64,000 nucleotides of DNA from assembly GCF_040807025.1 (NCBI RefSeq), contig NC_090943.1, positions 138,884,264-138,948,263 of the forward strand, given 5' to 3'. This DNA comes from Struthio camelus (Eukaryota; Chordata; Aves; Struthioniformes; Struthionidae). The position numbers and the translations under genes were made by a program. The notes beneath the pieces were generated by a model. The model saw only the letters and a list, made by a program, of their open reading frames with translations, did not search any database and had not been told where the DNA came from. Each line of letters begins with the position of its first letter. Within the stretch, counting starts at the first letter, position 1. Positions 26,273 to 40,517 of this stretch are shown piece by piece.

Positions 26273-29200
26273 CCAAAAAGAGCTCCAGTATTTTAGCTTT
26301 TTCTTTAATCTGATAATAGAACTTTTATCCAAGACCCTGCGGCGTTAGGCTTTCTCCTGTTTTCTACCTGGCATGTCCTTGTCCTAGAAAATGCTTCTGT
26401 TGAGATTTTGAATTTTCCCTAATGACATTGCCTCATCCTTTTGTGAGGAGTAGTTTTTTTTATACATCACTCACTTTCAACTGTCATCAGAAATTGCTCC
26501 TTCTGGTACTAAATCTTGTTGCGTAAGTTTGCATACCCTTTGCATCCCCTCTGGGACATAACATGCATTTGGAAATATGTTGTACTCATCCACTCTTAAC
26601 TTTCCTCTGATCTGTTCTACTCCACTTGTACTTGCTTACAAACTTTGCTTTGTTTCTTTTTTCTTCTGAACCATCCCTTGACTGTGAAATAGTACTACTG
26701 AAAAAAACTGAAACAAGGGTCATGTTCTCTTTCAAGATCCCTCTTGAAAATTCAGCTTTATTGTGATGTTCCTGAAAACTGCCATGCAGTGTTATAAATG
26801 GATAGCAGGCATCACTGACACTTATACTACCTGTTATGTTTTTAAAAAAACAACAAATTGACTTTAAATCCTAGAGACAGTGCATATGATAAGAATAAGC
26901 TTTCATACCCCCAGATCATTATTCCTCCCTCCTCCTCTGTCATGCATGCTTTCCATATTGTTCCAGCTTGTCATTGTATAGACAGAATTTTTGGGATATT
27001 TCCCTGGGTGTTCATACCATGTCAATTGCCTAAGTTTGGATTAGTGACCACTGCTCAAAACTGTTACCATATTCAGTGAGAAAGAGCAGGACGAAATCTC
27101 CCTCTGAAGTGTTTACATACAAATTGATCTGAAAAAGTGCAGGAGATAAAAGCACTGTGATTAGATAGTTTTAGCATAGTTGTAGGTTAGGATTTCAAAA
27201 AGAAATGGAGCAAAGCCTTGTTGATTTTTGGTGGTGGGAAGATATCCCAGTATGTTTCTGAAGATCTCTTATTCAAAGAAGGTTTACCACCTTAAAAACT
27301 GGAAAAAGCTTATTTCAGCAAAGAAAGTATAATTTATTTATTTATTTCAAGTTCTTGCTGGTTTTGTCAGCTAAATAGGCTACATTTTCAATACTATGTT
27401 TTTTTTTTTTCTTTCTTTCTACTTAAACATATGTTTTTATCAGGACTTCACAGAAATTTTGGGTCAAGATGTTTCATCCTTTCATGTATCATTCTCATAA
27501 GAGAATGTTACTTGATTTCAGTACATTAAAATGAGTCTCGTTAACCTGTTTTATTTAGTGGTTGACATTCAGAATCAGTTTTAAATTTTGAAACTCTGCC
27601 AGAACATTTAAACATGGATGTATAAAGCTGAGTTTCTCCATCTGTAACTGAAACCTTCAAACTATGTTAGTTCGCTATTTTAGGTAAAAGGTTCAACTTG
27701 CCTCTGATGAATCTGTTGAAGTTTCGGTGTCATTAAACGCTGCGAGGTATAGTGGGGGGTGTTTGCTTCTGTGTTATGCACTGCATTTATCTTTCTCACA
27801 GCTATCTGAATCCTGCCAAGATCACGAATAGCACAGTAATAGATGACTTTGCTGCAATCCCTCCCCCCCCACCCCCAAGATTGCCACCATTTTACCATTT
27901 TCAACCCACGAAACCACCTACTGAAAAATATTTTCTGCATTCCCACAAGTCCTTATCAAAATGATCCTCAGCCAGACTGTCCCACCCTGTGCTGGTCGTT
28001 TTCAATTACATAGGTTTTCCTTTGGCAAAACGTACATTTAACATAAAGTTCAAGGCCAACTGGGAAGAATAAAAGCTGGAACTGATTTGTCTGTTGACCT
28101 TTCTGAAAGGGAAATGATAAACTGCTGGGGCGGCTCACACTGCTCCTCCACCTTCTCAGCCATCCTGCTGCTAATCCTTTCTGGCTTCCAAAGTAGCGAT
28201 GAGGATATTTTGTTTCCAGGAGCATCTGCCTGAGGATGTGAAGTGAATTTGGACAACAGTGCTCAAAGTATTCACAAGACGATGAAGAGAGACTTAAAGC
28301 AATTGCAGTGAATTTGATGTCGCTAGGAAGCCTGTGCTGTTTTCCCCTGTTTCTATCAGTGGCAGTGGGTAGCAGGCAGTGGGTAGGGACACTCCTGTTC
28401 TAGTTAGAGGAGGAAAAGGGAATTGGTGTTTAAAGGAGTTATTAGGGAATAAGATTTCAGATGACATTTGAAGAAAAAAGTGGTTTTAATGGATGTATGT
28501 TCCGTTTTAGCTAGAAAGCTATTTCAGCAAACCTATAAGGTGTTACAATAGAAAGTAAATCTCTTCTTTAATCTAGAGAGTAATGAATATTAAACAGTAA
28601 TTAACTACATTTGTCAAAAGCTCATGCTAAATTTTCTTTTCCAGCTGATCCCCCTTCCAGCTGCCTAGCATCGTCGCAAATATTTTCTCATGTATCTTCT
28701 GTAATTCCCTTGCTTGATGACAGTAAAAAAATAGATATATATTTTATTGGGTTATGAAAATATAGTGCTTAGCCAGGATAAGGATAGTTTTTTAGAAAAC
28801 CAGTATATAAATATTTGTAGTTCTATGAATTTGTTTTCCAACCTCTGAAACCAATTGCCATATGAAATACGTCATATTGCATTTACATAAAATGTTATAA
28901 ACAAAACACAAAATAGTTAACTTTTGCCCTTCCCTATGCAATTCCGATAAAGCTGAAATAAGTTTATTTTTCCGTAGCTCATTAATACCTACCATAAATT
29001 CCTTAACCAATTGCCTTATTTTTGAATGACTGAATAAACGAAAAAGTTGTTATGGAGGTACACTGAACCTGATTATGAAGAAGAAATGCTATCCAGACTG
29101 CTTAGCTCTCCAGCCTAACAGTCATTAATGTCATTAATGTTCTCAGCATAAACAAACCTAGAAATGAATCTAAGAATGCTTTTAACAAGTGTGTTTTGGC

Positions 29201-32200
29201 TATTTTGTTAAAAAGCCACTTCATTTGCAATTCTAACAGTACAGACCATTAACAGCAGACTGTGAATATATTTCTACTGTACTGTCGCAATGGCTTTACA
29301 ATGAAATAGCACTTAACATTCACCCAGAAACATTTGTTTTTATTCTCTTAGTATTATTAGAATAAAAACAGCTCACAAGGATAATCTTTGTTCTTTGTCC
29401 TGTGAGGCAATTTTAGTTCCCCTGCATTTCAAAAGCTTTTTTCCCCTTCCTTTAAAAAATATGTAGAGAGAACAGTACTTTGTAAAAAAAAAACTTTTTT
29501 TTCTTCTTAGGCCACTTCTGTGACTGTAGGTTTTTAAACAGAAAGCTGTTTCATAACCCTTCCTGAAATTATTTCTGTTTTCCTGCTAACCAGTGAAACT
29601 CTGGATGAATCTCACTTCATTATTTTTATCATACTTTTTAGTGACTTGCTAGTGCTGCTGATGATATTAGGAAGAAAGGAGAACGGTTAATGTTTCTAGG
29701 GGACAAACTGGATGAAGGAAGCTAAGGATATTAAATTTAGTGGATTTACCAAATTCCTCTGAGTGTCAAACTAAATTGTGAAAACCAAGTACTTGTTAAC
29801 CCTATAATTATTGTTTCAAAAGTGTCAGTTTTTCCTAGTATAAATTCATGACTATTATTAATATAATTGGCAAGAGCACATGTGGGATTTAACTGGATTC
29901 CAGGGTCAAATCTCATAGGTGCTGCACAAACATAAGAAACCTTGTTCTGAAAAGCTTACAATGAAAGGCAAATGATAAAACAGAATGAAGACAGATGCAG
30001 TTAGATATAGCAGAGATGCATATGCCCCACATACACAGTACTGATAAAAGACACTTTTTTTTAAGAAAATCTTATTTTTCTTTCAGGGACAGTATTTTAA
30101 AGAAATAGCTTTTTCTCCTAAAACTAGTTTCAAAAAAAATGAAAAAGGAGGGAAGGGAGAGGGATAAAGTCAGTGTTTTTATTTTTTTCCAATGATCGGA
30201 GCACGAGATTGGAAAATAGATGCTGCGGATTTTAGGGCTTACGGCTGAAGAGTGCTGAACAGGTCACGTAAATTCCTGAAACTCTCTTTTTCTTTTTTTT
30301 AACCTATGAAATTGTCATAGTGTGACCTACCCTCAAATGAGCAATAGATTAATGCTAGTAAGATGTCTCCATATCTTCAGTTGAGGTATTAAATATTTTT
30401 ATTATTCTCCTTTTGATTACCAGCATATTAAGATTCACGCAGGCACTATGTAATAACTGTGAGGTTTTTTTATTTTTGTTTTTTCTCCCCCACTGAACAG
30501 AATGTAGCTGTATTCATAAAAGAAATCCACAGGGAAACAATTTAGTGACTATCAGCAGTTCCTTGATCAAAAATATCTGCTTCTCATTATGCAGAGATAA
30601 ATTAAGAAAGCAAGCAGAGTAACCAGAAACAACTTATTGAAGCCAACGTTAATCAAAAGCAATCTCAAGTTTTCTCTGAATTTTATCCAGCTGTGCCCAA
30701 TTTCAAGACAGAAAAAAAAAGGTACCAGGTAAACCAACTCACAACATTACTCTAAATTTTTTTGACGAAACACATACTCATTTAAAAATGTAATTTGAGA
30801 TGGGGGCCATTACTGATAGGAAATCATGACTTCAAATAGACACAAGATAATTGCCAAGCTGCACAGAGCACAACACCATATATAAGCTTAAGGAAGACTA
30901 TATTAGACTGAAAGAGGGTCAGGAGCTGTAGCAGGGATGTGCAGCTCAGATGTGTGAGCCATGGATGGGTACTACGCACCAACACTGGGCCTCAGCTGCC
31001 TGCTCCATCCCTCCTGCCATAACACTGGTCTCTGCCTTACACGGTATACCCCATGCCAATACTCTTGGAGGACTGACACTGTGTTTCCACCTGCACAGAG
31101 ACTGCTAACTGCTTTTTACCTAAGTCATACAACCAGATTTCCTGAGGAAAAAGAGAAAATAAAAAGTTGAAACTTTTCCATGGGTTTTGGAAATCTAACG
31201 TTGAACTGCAAGCACAACCTTACTGAAATAAAGACCTTAATGTGTGAACTATGTCTCATATTTTTCTGTCTTATTTTATCAAAATCATCTAAATCCAAAG
31301 TATAAGCTTTAACGATTTAGTCTGTATTTAACTATTTTAAATACAGTGGTAACATGGAAGTCTATAATGTTATGGTAAAAATTAATTAGTATTAACAAAA
31401 AGAAATAGAATATGATGCTGTTGGCTTGTCTGATCTGTCATTGTAATGGTGTATGGTATGTAATTTGAGAAAGGATCTCACTAAAGTAAGCAGAAATTGA
31501 ATAAAAGCAAGGAAAAACCAACCAAAGAGTGAAGCCAACAAAATGCTTTCAAAGCAGTGCTACTGCACGCACCTTTTTTTTCCCCCTCTCCCCTCCGCTC
31601 CTTTCTGATTCAAAATAATAACACTGGGGAATCCTTCTCCTGCCTTTCAGGAAACTAAAATCTGTGTGGCATCCTTTTTTTCTGAAAGTCATATGAGTTT
31701 TGAACCTGAAAATACAAGAATAATCTAGAGCATGAAGTTATTAGAGAGCTGTGGAAATTACATCAAACTGTGAAATGTGGTCATAGATGATCTACTGGAA
31801 AGTTTTCTGGAAATTTTACTGTGAATATTTTCTCTCTTCTGTTTGGTGCATGTTTTCTCCAATATCTCCAAGCTTCTTTCCTCATTGCTTCTGAACTGTT
31901 GAGTCTTCTCCTTCCCCTTGTATTTCAAAACAGTTTATACACTTCTACTGCAGCTTTACTTAAAAAAAAATATATATATATAAGCAACCAAAAGAAGGGA
32001 AGAAAAGAGAACCATTATGAAAAGAAAATTATGCATGTATCCATTGCCCTCATGATGTGTCATATTTTTCTCAATTGCTCTGTTCATCTGCTCCTATTAT
32101 GAGTAGCTGGTGGGCTGATATTATGTTTTACACATTGCCCACCACATTGAGGTGGTGGCATTTTGACCGTAGTAAACAGAATGCCTCATTTCAGCTGTAG

Positions 32201-34512
32201 CAGAGTGCTCTTCTAAGGGAGAAAATATTGCACTGGATATTTAGAAGTAGAAAGCAAATTGTTGGATAATTTAGGATTTCTGAAGAAAGGAAAAATATCT
32301 GTATTGCTCGTATACCTCAACTTTCACATCTTTGTACGTTTTGCTGTATTTAGTTTCATAAAATCACTTTTCAAATATTGCTTATCGTGATCTTTAGACC
32401 TGAGTGTTGGTATTCCCATAGTCCTACATATTTTCTGTCTATGGCATAAACAGTGTATTTAGGTGCTGCTGATTTTATACAGGAGGATGCTTACCGAGTG
32501 GAGGAAAGTAATGCTGTGTTCTTCTTTGGTTTCTGTGAGCCAGCCTATTAGTTTCTGTCAGTCTTTATTGACTCAGTAGGTCGCTTAATTCCAGAAATGA
32601 ATTATAATGTAAGATCATAGTTATGGGCTCAGAGAAAACAATGTTAGTGCATTGGCAGCTGTCATCAAAGCTATTTTCTAGCTCTCTCAGAGGTAGTAAT
32701 CCCTTGGTGGCGATCAAAGGTTTTCATGAAGAGGAATTTACAGACTGAATTCATCATGGGCTCCAGCTAAACTCAAAAGCTACTACAAGTGAATGCTTTC
32801 TTGGTTAAGAACCTGAATTATTAGCATTTCAGCTGGATATTTTAAAACATCCCTTCTCTTAAGCAATGTAGACCACACCTCAGAAGTCCAGAAAATACTG
32901 TATTACCAATAAAATCTACTTAAGCGTAATGCACTTGGTATTTTTCATGCAGGATATTGACTTGGGAATAGCTGTCTGGCCATGTACTCATTACTTCACT
33001 TTCAGGATTACAATGGGTGATGAGATCAAGCATGCTGGTTCTTATTTGTTCAATGGCCAAAGCAGGTTGGACATAGGGTCACAGTGTTGTTTAGAGAGGG
33101 GTAGCTCTCTTTTTGTATGTTGAATAACCTTTCTGCAGAAAAGAGATAACTCTTTCTGCTATGTAGCAGAAACATGATTGTTAGCCAGAAATTTGCAGCA
33201 ATGTCAGAAGAGCCACTGAAGTTTAAGATGACCCAATCTGACAGCTGTAACTACATTTATGCATAGGGACAGCTCTCTGGTGTGCTGCAGAACAATGCTA
33301 AGATTAAGATTCTGTTTTTTTCTATCTGTAAATTATGGTAGATTATATCTCTGGAACCTGCTGGTAGGGTGACAATTGCACAGTGCTCAGGTTTGCTTGG
33401 TTCGATGCAGGGCATTTACTGTTGCAGAGGAGCACTTGTTGTTCCTGCTGGGACCTCTGTAGGGGTATGATGACTACTTTACGGAACCCCTCAATGAAAG
33501 CATTCTTGCAGACTTGTAAAGTACTCTACAGGTTAGCAGTTGATGATTAAGTTGATGGTGAGACGAAAAAGCCCGTTTCTATCTCCCGTTTCAGTGATGC
33601 TCCCTCTCTGTGATAAAGTGCTGGAGCTGAGTAGAAATATCACGTGTACAGGCTCAGTGCAGAAGAAGCTGCACACAGTAGGAAAGGAAGAGAAAGCACT
33701 GCTGTTTGAGCAGATTTATGCTCCCTGTACTCTTGTGAAGTCCTCTGTTGGTCTCGTCCCATGCTTAGATAGGTCTGTTGGAGAATGGGAGGGCGTGAGA
33801 GAAGAGAGACACCCTACTCCCATTCAGAGCTCCCTAAAACCTACCTGCTATCCTGACTAATGGTTTAGACATTGTTTTACCTGGTGCTACTCTTTAAAAA
33901 ATATCTATATCGTGAATGAATTGAATGGCTTCTTGACAATCATTGTTTTCGCTGGACGGCTGAGAGGAGGAGAGATACTGCCTCCCTCTTCTGTAGTACG
34001 TTTCCGCCTCCATGGTTCAGCTAACATGGCTGAGATACAATGGTTGTGCCTTTATAGTGTTTTATACAACCTAGTTACAAATGATTTAGGCCATATATTT
34101 GTCTCTTTGTCTAGTATATATTCTCCTTCGTCACCGAACATTATATATATAATAGTCAAAAATCATTGTGCAAGTAAGTGTTGATGTAAGAATTTCATTA
34201 CCAGGATAGCAAGTTTGTCAGCCACTTTTTGTGCTGAGCTACAGACATTAATGGCTGATAGGCATCGGCTTCACCTCTTCTGTAGCGGTAGTTTTTTAGA
34301 CTAGTGCTCTTAAGAGTAGGGAAAAGAAAAAGGGGCAAAATACTTTAAAATATCCTTTCTACACTGTTTATTTCAAGAAATGGTACCTTGTAAGATTTTG
34401 ATGAACTGGGTATTTTCAGTCAAATTTATTCTTTTTTTTGTTTTTGTTTTTTGTTTATTTTTCCTGTCACAGTACCTGACAAGGATAAGCTGACTTTACG
34501 GTCTTCTTGCAG

Positions 34513-34584
34513 ATATATGCACTTAAATCAAATAAGAGCAGTTGATCCAGAAACATTTACAGACCTTCACAAACTGGAGAGATT
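34513..34584 (+). pseudogene. PXDNL: Peroxidasin-like LRR exon, open frame but broken 5' splice site
   Basis: After the acceptor gtcttcttgcag come exactly 72 bases, the family LRR exon length, with no stop. They read YMHLNQIRAVDPETFTDLHK followed by LERF, matching the family repeat YLHFNQIE.LDP.SF.HL.KLERL at most consensus positions. The phase (one base, whole codons, two bases) matches the neighbouring LRR exons. The following intron starts TTAAGTG, where GTAAGTG would be expected, so the donor G at +1 has changed to T. The coding part looks intact; the splice site does not. Confidence 0.85.
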
Positions 34585-37284
34585 TTAAGTGTTGGATAAG
34601 CACACATTGTACCTCTTTTTGTTGTTGTTTTCGTTTCATCTTCATAATCCCCAGTGCGTTTGATCACATTGAAAAATCACATTAGCTGAACAATCAAATT
34701 CAAATGGCTGGAACTCTTGCTGGTTGGTGTTAGTGCTGAAAATAGGGAGATTTTGTGATAATCACCTTTAGCATTGGGAAACTTACTAACATGAATTTTA
34801 TTCACAGTCTTCACATTCAAGAGCAGCTGTTTCAAAATGAGACTGCCTAGCAAGAAGTATTCAAAGTTGTTACGCACACTGAGTTAGCTGACTTCAGATT
34901 TTCCTGAAGTTTACATTTCCTTGAATTAGTAAGCATCAATTTACCTCAGAACTCCAAAGAGATTTTAATGAGCAGTCTTTTTGCCTGGTGTTTTTTCATG
35001 TGAGTAATGCATAAGCCTTTTTTGCACTAAGGTTTCACCCCAGTTAGGTAGCTCAGTTGTGAAATTCCTGTCGATTCTATGAAAACCTAAGACTATATTC
35101 AAGAGTTGTCTTCTGTGTTGCATTGATGAGCGTAGCAGCAGTAAAAGGTATAGGAACTTAGCTCCATCATATAACTCACAGTGCTAGGTAAAGTGCCTAA
35201 ATTCACTGTGTAGTGATGTGGATGAAATAAATACCAAATGCTAAAACTCATTACATGCTGCCATGCCTGCTCTAGCTGATGGAAAATGCTACAGAGATGT
35301 GTCCTGCCTGAGCTTAAGTTTCATGTGAAAGCTGAAACTTTTAGGTAGCTCTGCGTAACAGGGATTTTGAACTACCCTCTTTGCTCAGAAAGATGTGTCA
35401 CGTACTTGGTACAATGTACTAGCTCATGAAGGGGATACTGATTTTTTATTTTTTTGTTCAAAATACTCCTTATTGGAGCATGTGTTCAGGAAGTGGGGCA
35501 CTTGAGTCCGAGTTGTTTTCATGCCCTTCAGGCTAGAAACCAGAACTCAAGAGCATTTGAACTCTTGAGCTGTAAAGTATACTGAGTGAAGGCATCACAC
35601 CACTATGTTGAGATAAATCCAGGACTGTCTCTCTGTTAAGAGTGAAGGTGCCGTAACTTATGCTGCAGGCCATACAGGGGATAAAGGCAGCATTTTATCT
35701 TGTTTAGAAATCCTGCATGGTTTTAGGCAGGATATAGGCCCTTGTATGATCAGCCAGGCTAAGAAAATGATGATGTGGGACATGTGCAGTGACTGAAGTT
35801 TGGGCACCTGAGCAGCTTAACTTGTAGTCAAGTGGCAGGTGGGTTGCAGGAGACTTTTTACATCCTTCTACTGAACTCAGGGACTCAGAATGTACTTAAG
35901 CTCAGTGCTCTTTTGTGACTCATACCTAATGTGTGCAAGATCCCTCTCTTGGTATTGTTTACAAATCAAGGTTATACTATTTCCAAGCAGTTCTACCGAC
36001 ATATCACAAACTGCTGCTTCGTAAGTCTGCACTAGCCATTTACATGGGCAGAGAACACTGTAAACAGAACAGAAAATGAAGCCTGGATTGAAATACGGAA
36101 AATACCTAGACTTTCCGGTCTTCTTTGATTATATGATTAGCCCTGAACACAACAAACTGCTAAAGAATCTTAACTTTCTGCAATACGTTATAATAATAAA
36201 CATTTTGCTCATACTGACAATTTAATTTTTTTAATATTTTCACTTTTAGACTCTTAAAGCTTACAGAAATAAAGACAATGCTTACAAAAAAGCTAGGCTC
36301 AGAGGCGAACACTAGAGAAAACAGAGCACCAGCACCATATGGTCCATCAAAACATGCTGGGTGAGAGTGATGCTGGTGTTCTGGAAGAACAGATATTAAA
36401 TATTCATACGACTTGGTATTACTCATACATCCTCAGGGTTCCATTGTCCTGTCAATATGCACATGCAATTCCTGTTAACGCTAAGGGAAGCTATGCAAAT
36501 ATATTGAAGTGAGAATAGTTTTTTGGAAGCACAAGTCCCATTTTCCACATTGCAGAAAAAGGTTTTAAAATATTATACATTTTCTTAGATTTAACCTTTC
36601 TCCTTGAAAGCACGGCTTTAAATAATTAAGATAATAATTAAGATAAAAGGAATTCTTAAAAATGTTGCCTGATTTCCGGTAGGAATGGATTTACGGAAGA
36701 ACTATCAACGTTATTTAAACATACTAATGTTCCTTAAAGATACATGCTAAAGAACTTAGCATTTAAAAAAGCGGGATGCTTTCTTGGGATCACAGAGGCT
36801 AGCGGTTTGTTGCTGTTCTGCTACAAACTTATTTGTTGTATCAGGCAAGTCAGGGCTCGGATGCAAACTTCATTTATTTACCATAACTTGATAATAAACC
36901 ATGGCATCATAACAAAATAGCATTCATCAGCTCACCTGTGATATCTCTAAATGCAAAACTATGCAATACTCTTTTACTGCACGCCAAATTAACTCGCATT
37001 AGTCTGACATAAGCTAAGAGCATAAACACAAGTAGTTACCATGGTACAATTAATAAAAGGGAACTTGTGAAGCGGAAGTGGCTTATTCATGCATCCTTAC
37101 TCTCATTACCTTAGCTTTCTGTCTGTTAGAAGCGGTTCTTTCAACTTCAGAGCTGCCATATAAATCTTTAAATTTCAAAAATGCTGTACTTTTGGGACTC
37201 ATAAATACCTGATAGCAATAGAAATCAGGTTGATCTTACTATCTTGCAGATGGATAATCCAGGATACATCACATCTTAAAAAGC

Positions 37285-37356
37285 CTTGACAAAATTAGCT
37301 GTAAAATCCATGGCTGTTCAGTCCAGCAGTTTTTGATGTTGATAGACCTGAAGAAG
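37285..37356 (+). pseudogene. PXDNL: Possible last LRR exon relic, weak
   Basis: One frame reads DKISCKIHGCSVQQFLMLID and then LKK. This resembles the family repeat NNKLSKIPAGSF.NLDSLKRL with small insertions. It lies between the LRR exon at 34513 and the C-cap exon at 38528, where this repeat is expected. I see no convincing acceptor directly before it, and the GT after LK is a poor donor. Order and sequence fit, but the match is modest. Confidence 0.33.
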
Positions 37357-38527
37357 TCAGCCTTCAAATTCTAGGCCAGCCTTATCACTGTGAAATAACT
37401 GAGTAGAAAATTACAGAGTAACTTTTAGGAATAAATTTTATTCTTAGCTGACATTTACAAGAAAATATTCATCATAGGAGTGAAACAGTTGTATAAAGAT
37501 AAAAAGTTCTTCTTAAAGGCAAATAGTAATGAGGAAAATAAATCAGTGTATGACGGGTTCAGTTAGGTCTCTCTGTAAATGGCTCTGTGCTAGAAAGGGA
37601 AAGGGGACTCTGCTGAGAGCTGCATTTCGTCCAAACGCTTAAGCACATACAATATTTTAAACCTGTCTTCAGTGTTTAAAAGATTCAGATTAGAATTTTC
37701 ATGTTTACCTCAATTTCTTCTCAAATTGGAATCTGAAGGAGACATTAGGTATGAATTAGTCCATCATGTATGATGTTGCTTTTTTTTTACCTGCCTAGAA
37801 AAAAATACTGCATTTAGAAGTGAATTTATATAGGTCTCCAATGTAATTGGCCTCCTTTAGGCCTCCAAACTGCTAGGAGACAGGCTATATCTTGCAGCTC
37901 AGCAGTTGTGGAGAGAAAAGACATTCCCTGCATCTATTTCCTCTTCAGAGTATAGAATATTTGGCCATATTTTAAATTCCTCAAATGGGCAGTTAAAGTT
38001 GTTGTCATCATTTCAGTTAATTTCTCCCAGTGACCTGGAGGAAAATATTCCTCCTTACCTGGAAAAATCATGAATTGAAGTTATGCTTATTCCTTTATGA
38101 TGTTGCTTACCTAAACGATCTTTCAGGAAGCACCAGCAATAGGACTAGCAGTACTTTTCTGATACGCACCCAAATTCCCTACTAAACATTTGCAACTTGT
38201 GGCTGGTAATGTTGTAAGCTAAAATTGACTGGAGCTGAAAGGTAGCGTACCATTAAAGTTGCTGTTTTTGAAGAATATTTTTTTAGTCTGATCTACTGCA
38301 AAGAAATCTTTACTAAACAATCATCTGTGACCTCGATCAGTGGGAAATGAGAAGTTTTAGACTTAGGTGTATGTACTGCACACATATGTGTGGACTTACG
38401 TATTCTAAACAAACTGTTCTAGAGGTACTGCATTTATATCTAAAGGTAAGAGTAGCTGTTAATTGAATCAAGTGGATCATTTTTTAATATTTATTGCCGA
38501 GTTTTTTCTTTTTTCATGTTTGCATAG

Positions 38528-38702
38528 ACATTTGGACTCCAATGTCTTAATATGTGGCTGTGAGTTAATAAGGTTGGTTGATCAAATAAAAGAATATACC
38601 AGGAATTGCCATACTCAGGTTTTCTTCCAAAAGTGAATATCTTAAGAGCCTTCAGGGCAGAACTGTTGTCTTATTAACTGCAGGGAGTTAAATCATCTGC
38701 AT
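38528..38702 (+). pseudogene. PXDNL: Peroxidasin-like LRR C-terminal cap exon, broken
   Basis: After the acceptor catgtttgcatag the frame reads HLDSNVLICGCELIRL and later NCHTQV. This matches the family cap RLDSN.L.CDC...WL...HTQ. The CDC motif has become CGC and the conserved W is R. After HTQ the frame shifts, and the next frame reads SEYLKSLQGRTVVLLTAG, matching CEYPRRL.GR.V...T with the cysteine changed to S. The exon ends near a plausible GTAACT donor at 38703. The start is phase 2, agreeing with the LRR exons. This is one of the clearest pieces of the relic. Confidence 0.87.
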
Positions 38703-39065
38703 GTAACTTTCCACTTTCTGATTTATTACTTTATTTAGCATAATAGTAAATATTTAATTTTTAAAACTTTCAGTATGCAACAAATTGATTTAGTGAGTAT
38801 CATTAACAGTAAGCTGTACTTTGAACTATATAATAAATGTGTGGTTACTTATATCATTTACCTTCTAGTGCATGTATATGCTAGACACGTTCTAAATTCT
38901 TATTACTTGAAATTAGTCTTAGTGTTTTTGTTTGTATTAACATTGCCCATTTAGTAAGCCCTGAATCCTGAGAAGATATTCATGTCCCTATTTGCATGCA
39001 CAGTGAACAGTTTCATTAGCGGTTTCAGGAGTATTCTAATTTTGGAGTTTATGACTCCCACAATA

Positions 39066-39157
39066 CTCTTTTTTCTTTCTCTCTTTCCCTCTCTCTCTCT
39101 CTCTCTTTCTCTTTCTCTCTCTCTTTCTCTTTCTCTTTCTCTTTCTCTCTCTCTTTC

Positions 39158-39188
<31 letters not shown>

Positions 39189-39354
39189 CTCTCTCTCTCT
39201 TTCTCTTTTTTCTCTTTTTCTTTCTCTTTCTCTTTCTTTCTCTTTCTTTCTCTTTCTCTTTTCCTCTTCCTTTCCTCTTCCCTTTCTTCTTCCTTTTCTG
39301 TTTTTTCTCTTTTTTCCTCTTCCTTGTCCTCTTCCTTTTCCTCTTCCTTTTCCT
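39066..39354. repeat. Homopyrimidine (CT/CTTT) simple repeat, about 290 bp
   Basis: The + strand is almost purely C and T: first CT and CTTTCT runs, then CCTCTTCCTTTT-type units from about 39255, with only two G interruptions near the 3' end. The Ser/Leu/Phe-rich frame on + and the Lys/Arg/Glu-rich frame on - come from the repeat. It lies in the intron between the LRR cap and Ig1 exons. Confidence 0.95.
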
Positions 39355-40517
39355 GAAGCTGCTAACTAGAGATTTCATTATTAAACTTGTGCTAACAATG
39401 GAGTGTTATTCTCTGTGGGAAGATGCATGGTTATGCGTTTCCATCAAAATATATCAACATGAAGATTTAATTTTAGTTTTAACTTGGGCTTTAACTTCAC
39501 TTCATATACATAGACATGTACATTAATAAACAGTCACTGTATATGGGCTAAAGGTTGGATTATATAAATAACAATTTACTTTTTTCTCTCTGGCATGTAT
39601 GCACTTGACAAATGATTTTGGCCTGACTGCTCCACAGCCTCTAAGTATATTAGTTTTCTTTTTCCATCAGTCTTTCCATCACTACTGTAGTATCTGAACA
39701 CTGGTTCCTGCTGGAAAGAATAATTTATAGAGTGCTGTCTGTGCAACCATTGTGCTGCATATGAACATGAACATAAGATAAACCTTTGCCTATAAAAAGT
39801 GAGAAAATAGCTAGATATGCTAAAAAAGGATAGGATTTAATACGAATGAAGGTAATATAGCCTCTTTAGCCGAACGTGTATCTTACTTTTGCAGCCTTAC
39901 ATCAGTATATCATAGTGTGTGTTTCCATGGTATTTTTAATCCAAAAATAGGCACTCTTCGTTCTCTAAGCCAACAGTAAGTTGTGTAGCAGTAGTTAGTA
40001 GGGTGCTGCTTAAAGTGACTGAAATCTGACTGCATTTTCATGATACAGAGGGAAAAAAATAGAAGAGTCAACGTTCATAAAATGTCAGCTACTGTCTGCA
40101 TGAGATTAGGAAGTCACTCCACTTGTGGAGAATTTATTTCACTATTGTTCATTACAAGGTTTCTTGATTCTCCTTCCCAAGGTCTGGCACCAGCTATTGT
40201 CTAAAAGAAGATACCGCAGGATCTGAACAGTCCCCTTCAGTCCATAACCTGGTTCATCGAGGATGTTCTCTTAAGCAGAGTAAGCAGGACCTCAGCCTGT
40301 GGTTTACAGATTACTTAGGTTTGCCGAGTACAAATCGAATATGCACAACACAATTAAGAATCTTTGAAAATATATTTGCCAAAGTTATGGTATTGCGATT
40401 ATGGTATAGGTTAAAAATATAAAGTTGCAAAAATTATATTAGGAGATTGAAATAACTCAAAAATTTCATTGTTTTTATTGCAAAAGATGTGGTAAGAAAA
40501 AAAAAAAACATTTACAC

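Larger units (their letters stand above)
22088..34512. other. Intronic DNA around the LRR exon relics, nothing else recognised
   Basis: Between CR1 copy 1 and the LRR exon at 34513 only the LRR exon at 23537 stands out. A 106-codon plus frame at 33540-33860 follows a fair acceptor, but its sequence matches no family I know. Simple repeats: poly-T at 27402-27412 and a TA run at 31969-31982. Confidence 0.5.

Noticed and set aside
29512..29560. HFCDCRFL after a strong acceptor as the LRR C-cap
   Set aside because: It lies upstream of the LRR exon at 34513, so the order is wrong, and the true C-cap was found at 38528 with a far better match.
39049..39378. Lys/Arg/Glu-rich 109-codon minus frame and Ser/Leu-rich 124-codon plus frame
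   Set aside because: Both are translations of the CT simple repeat.
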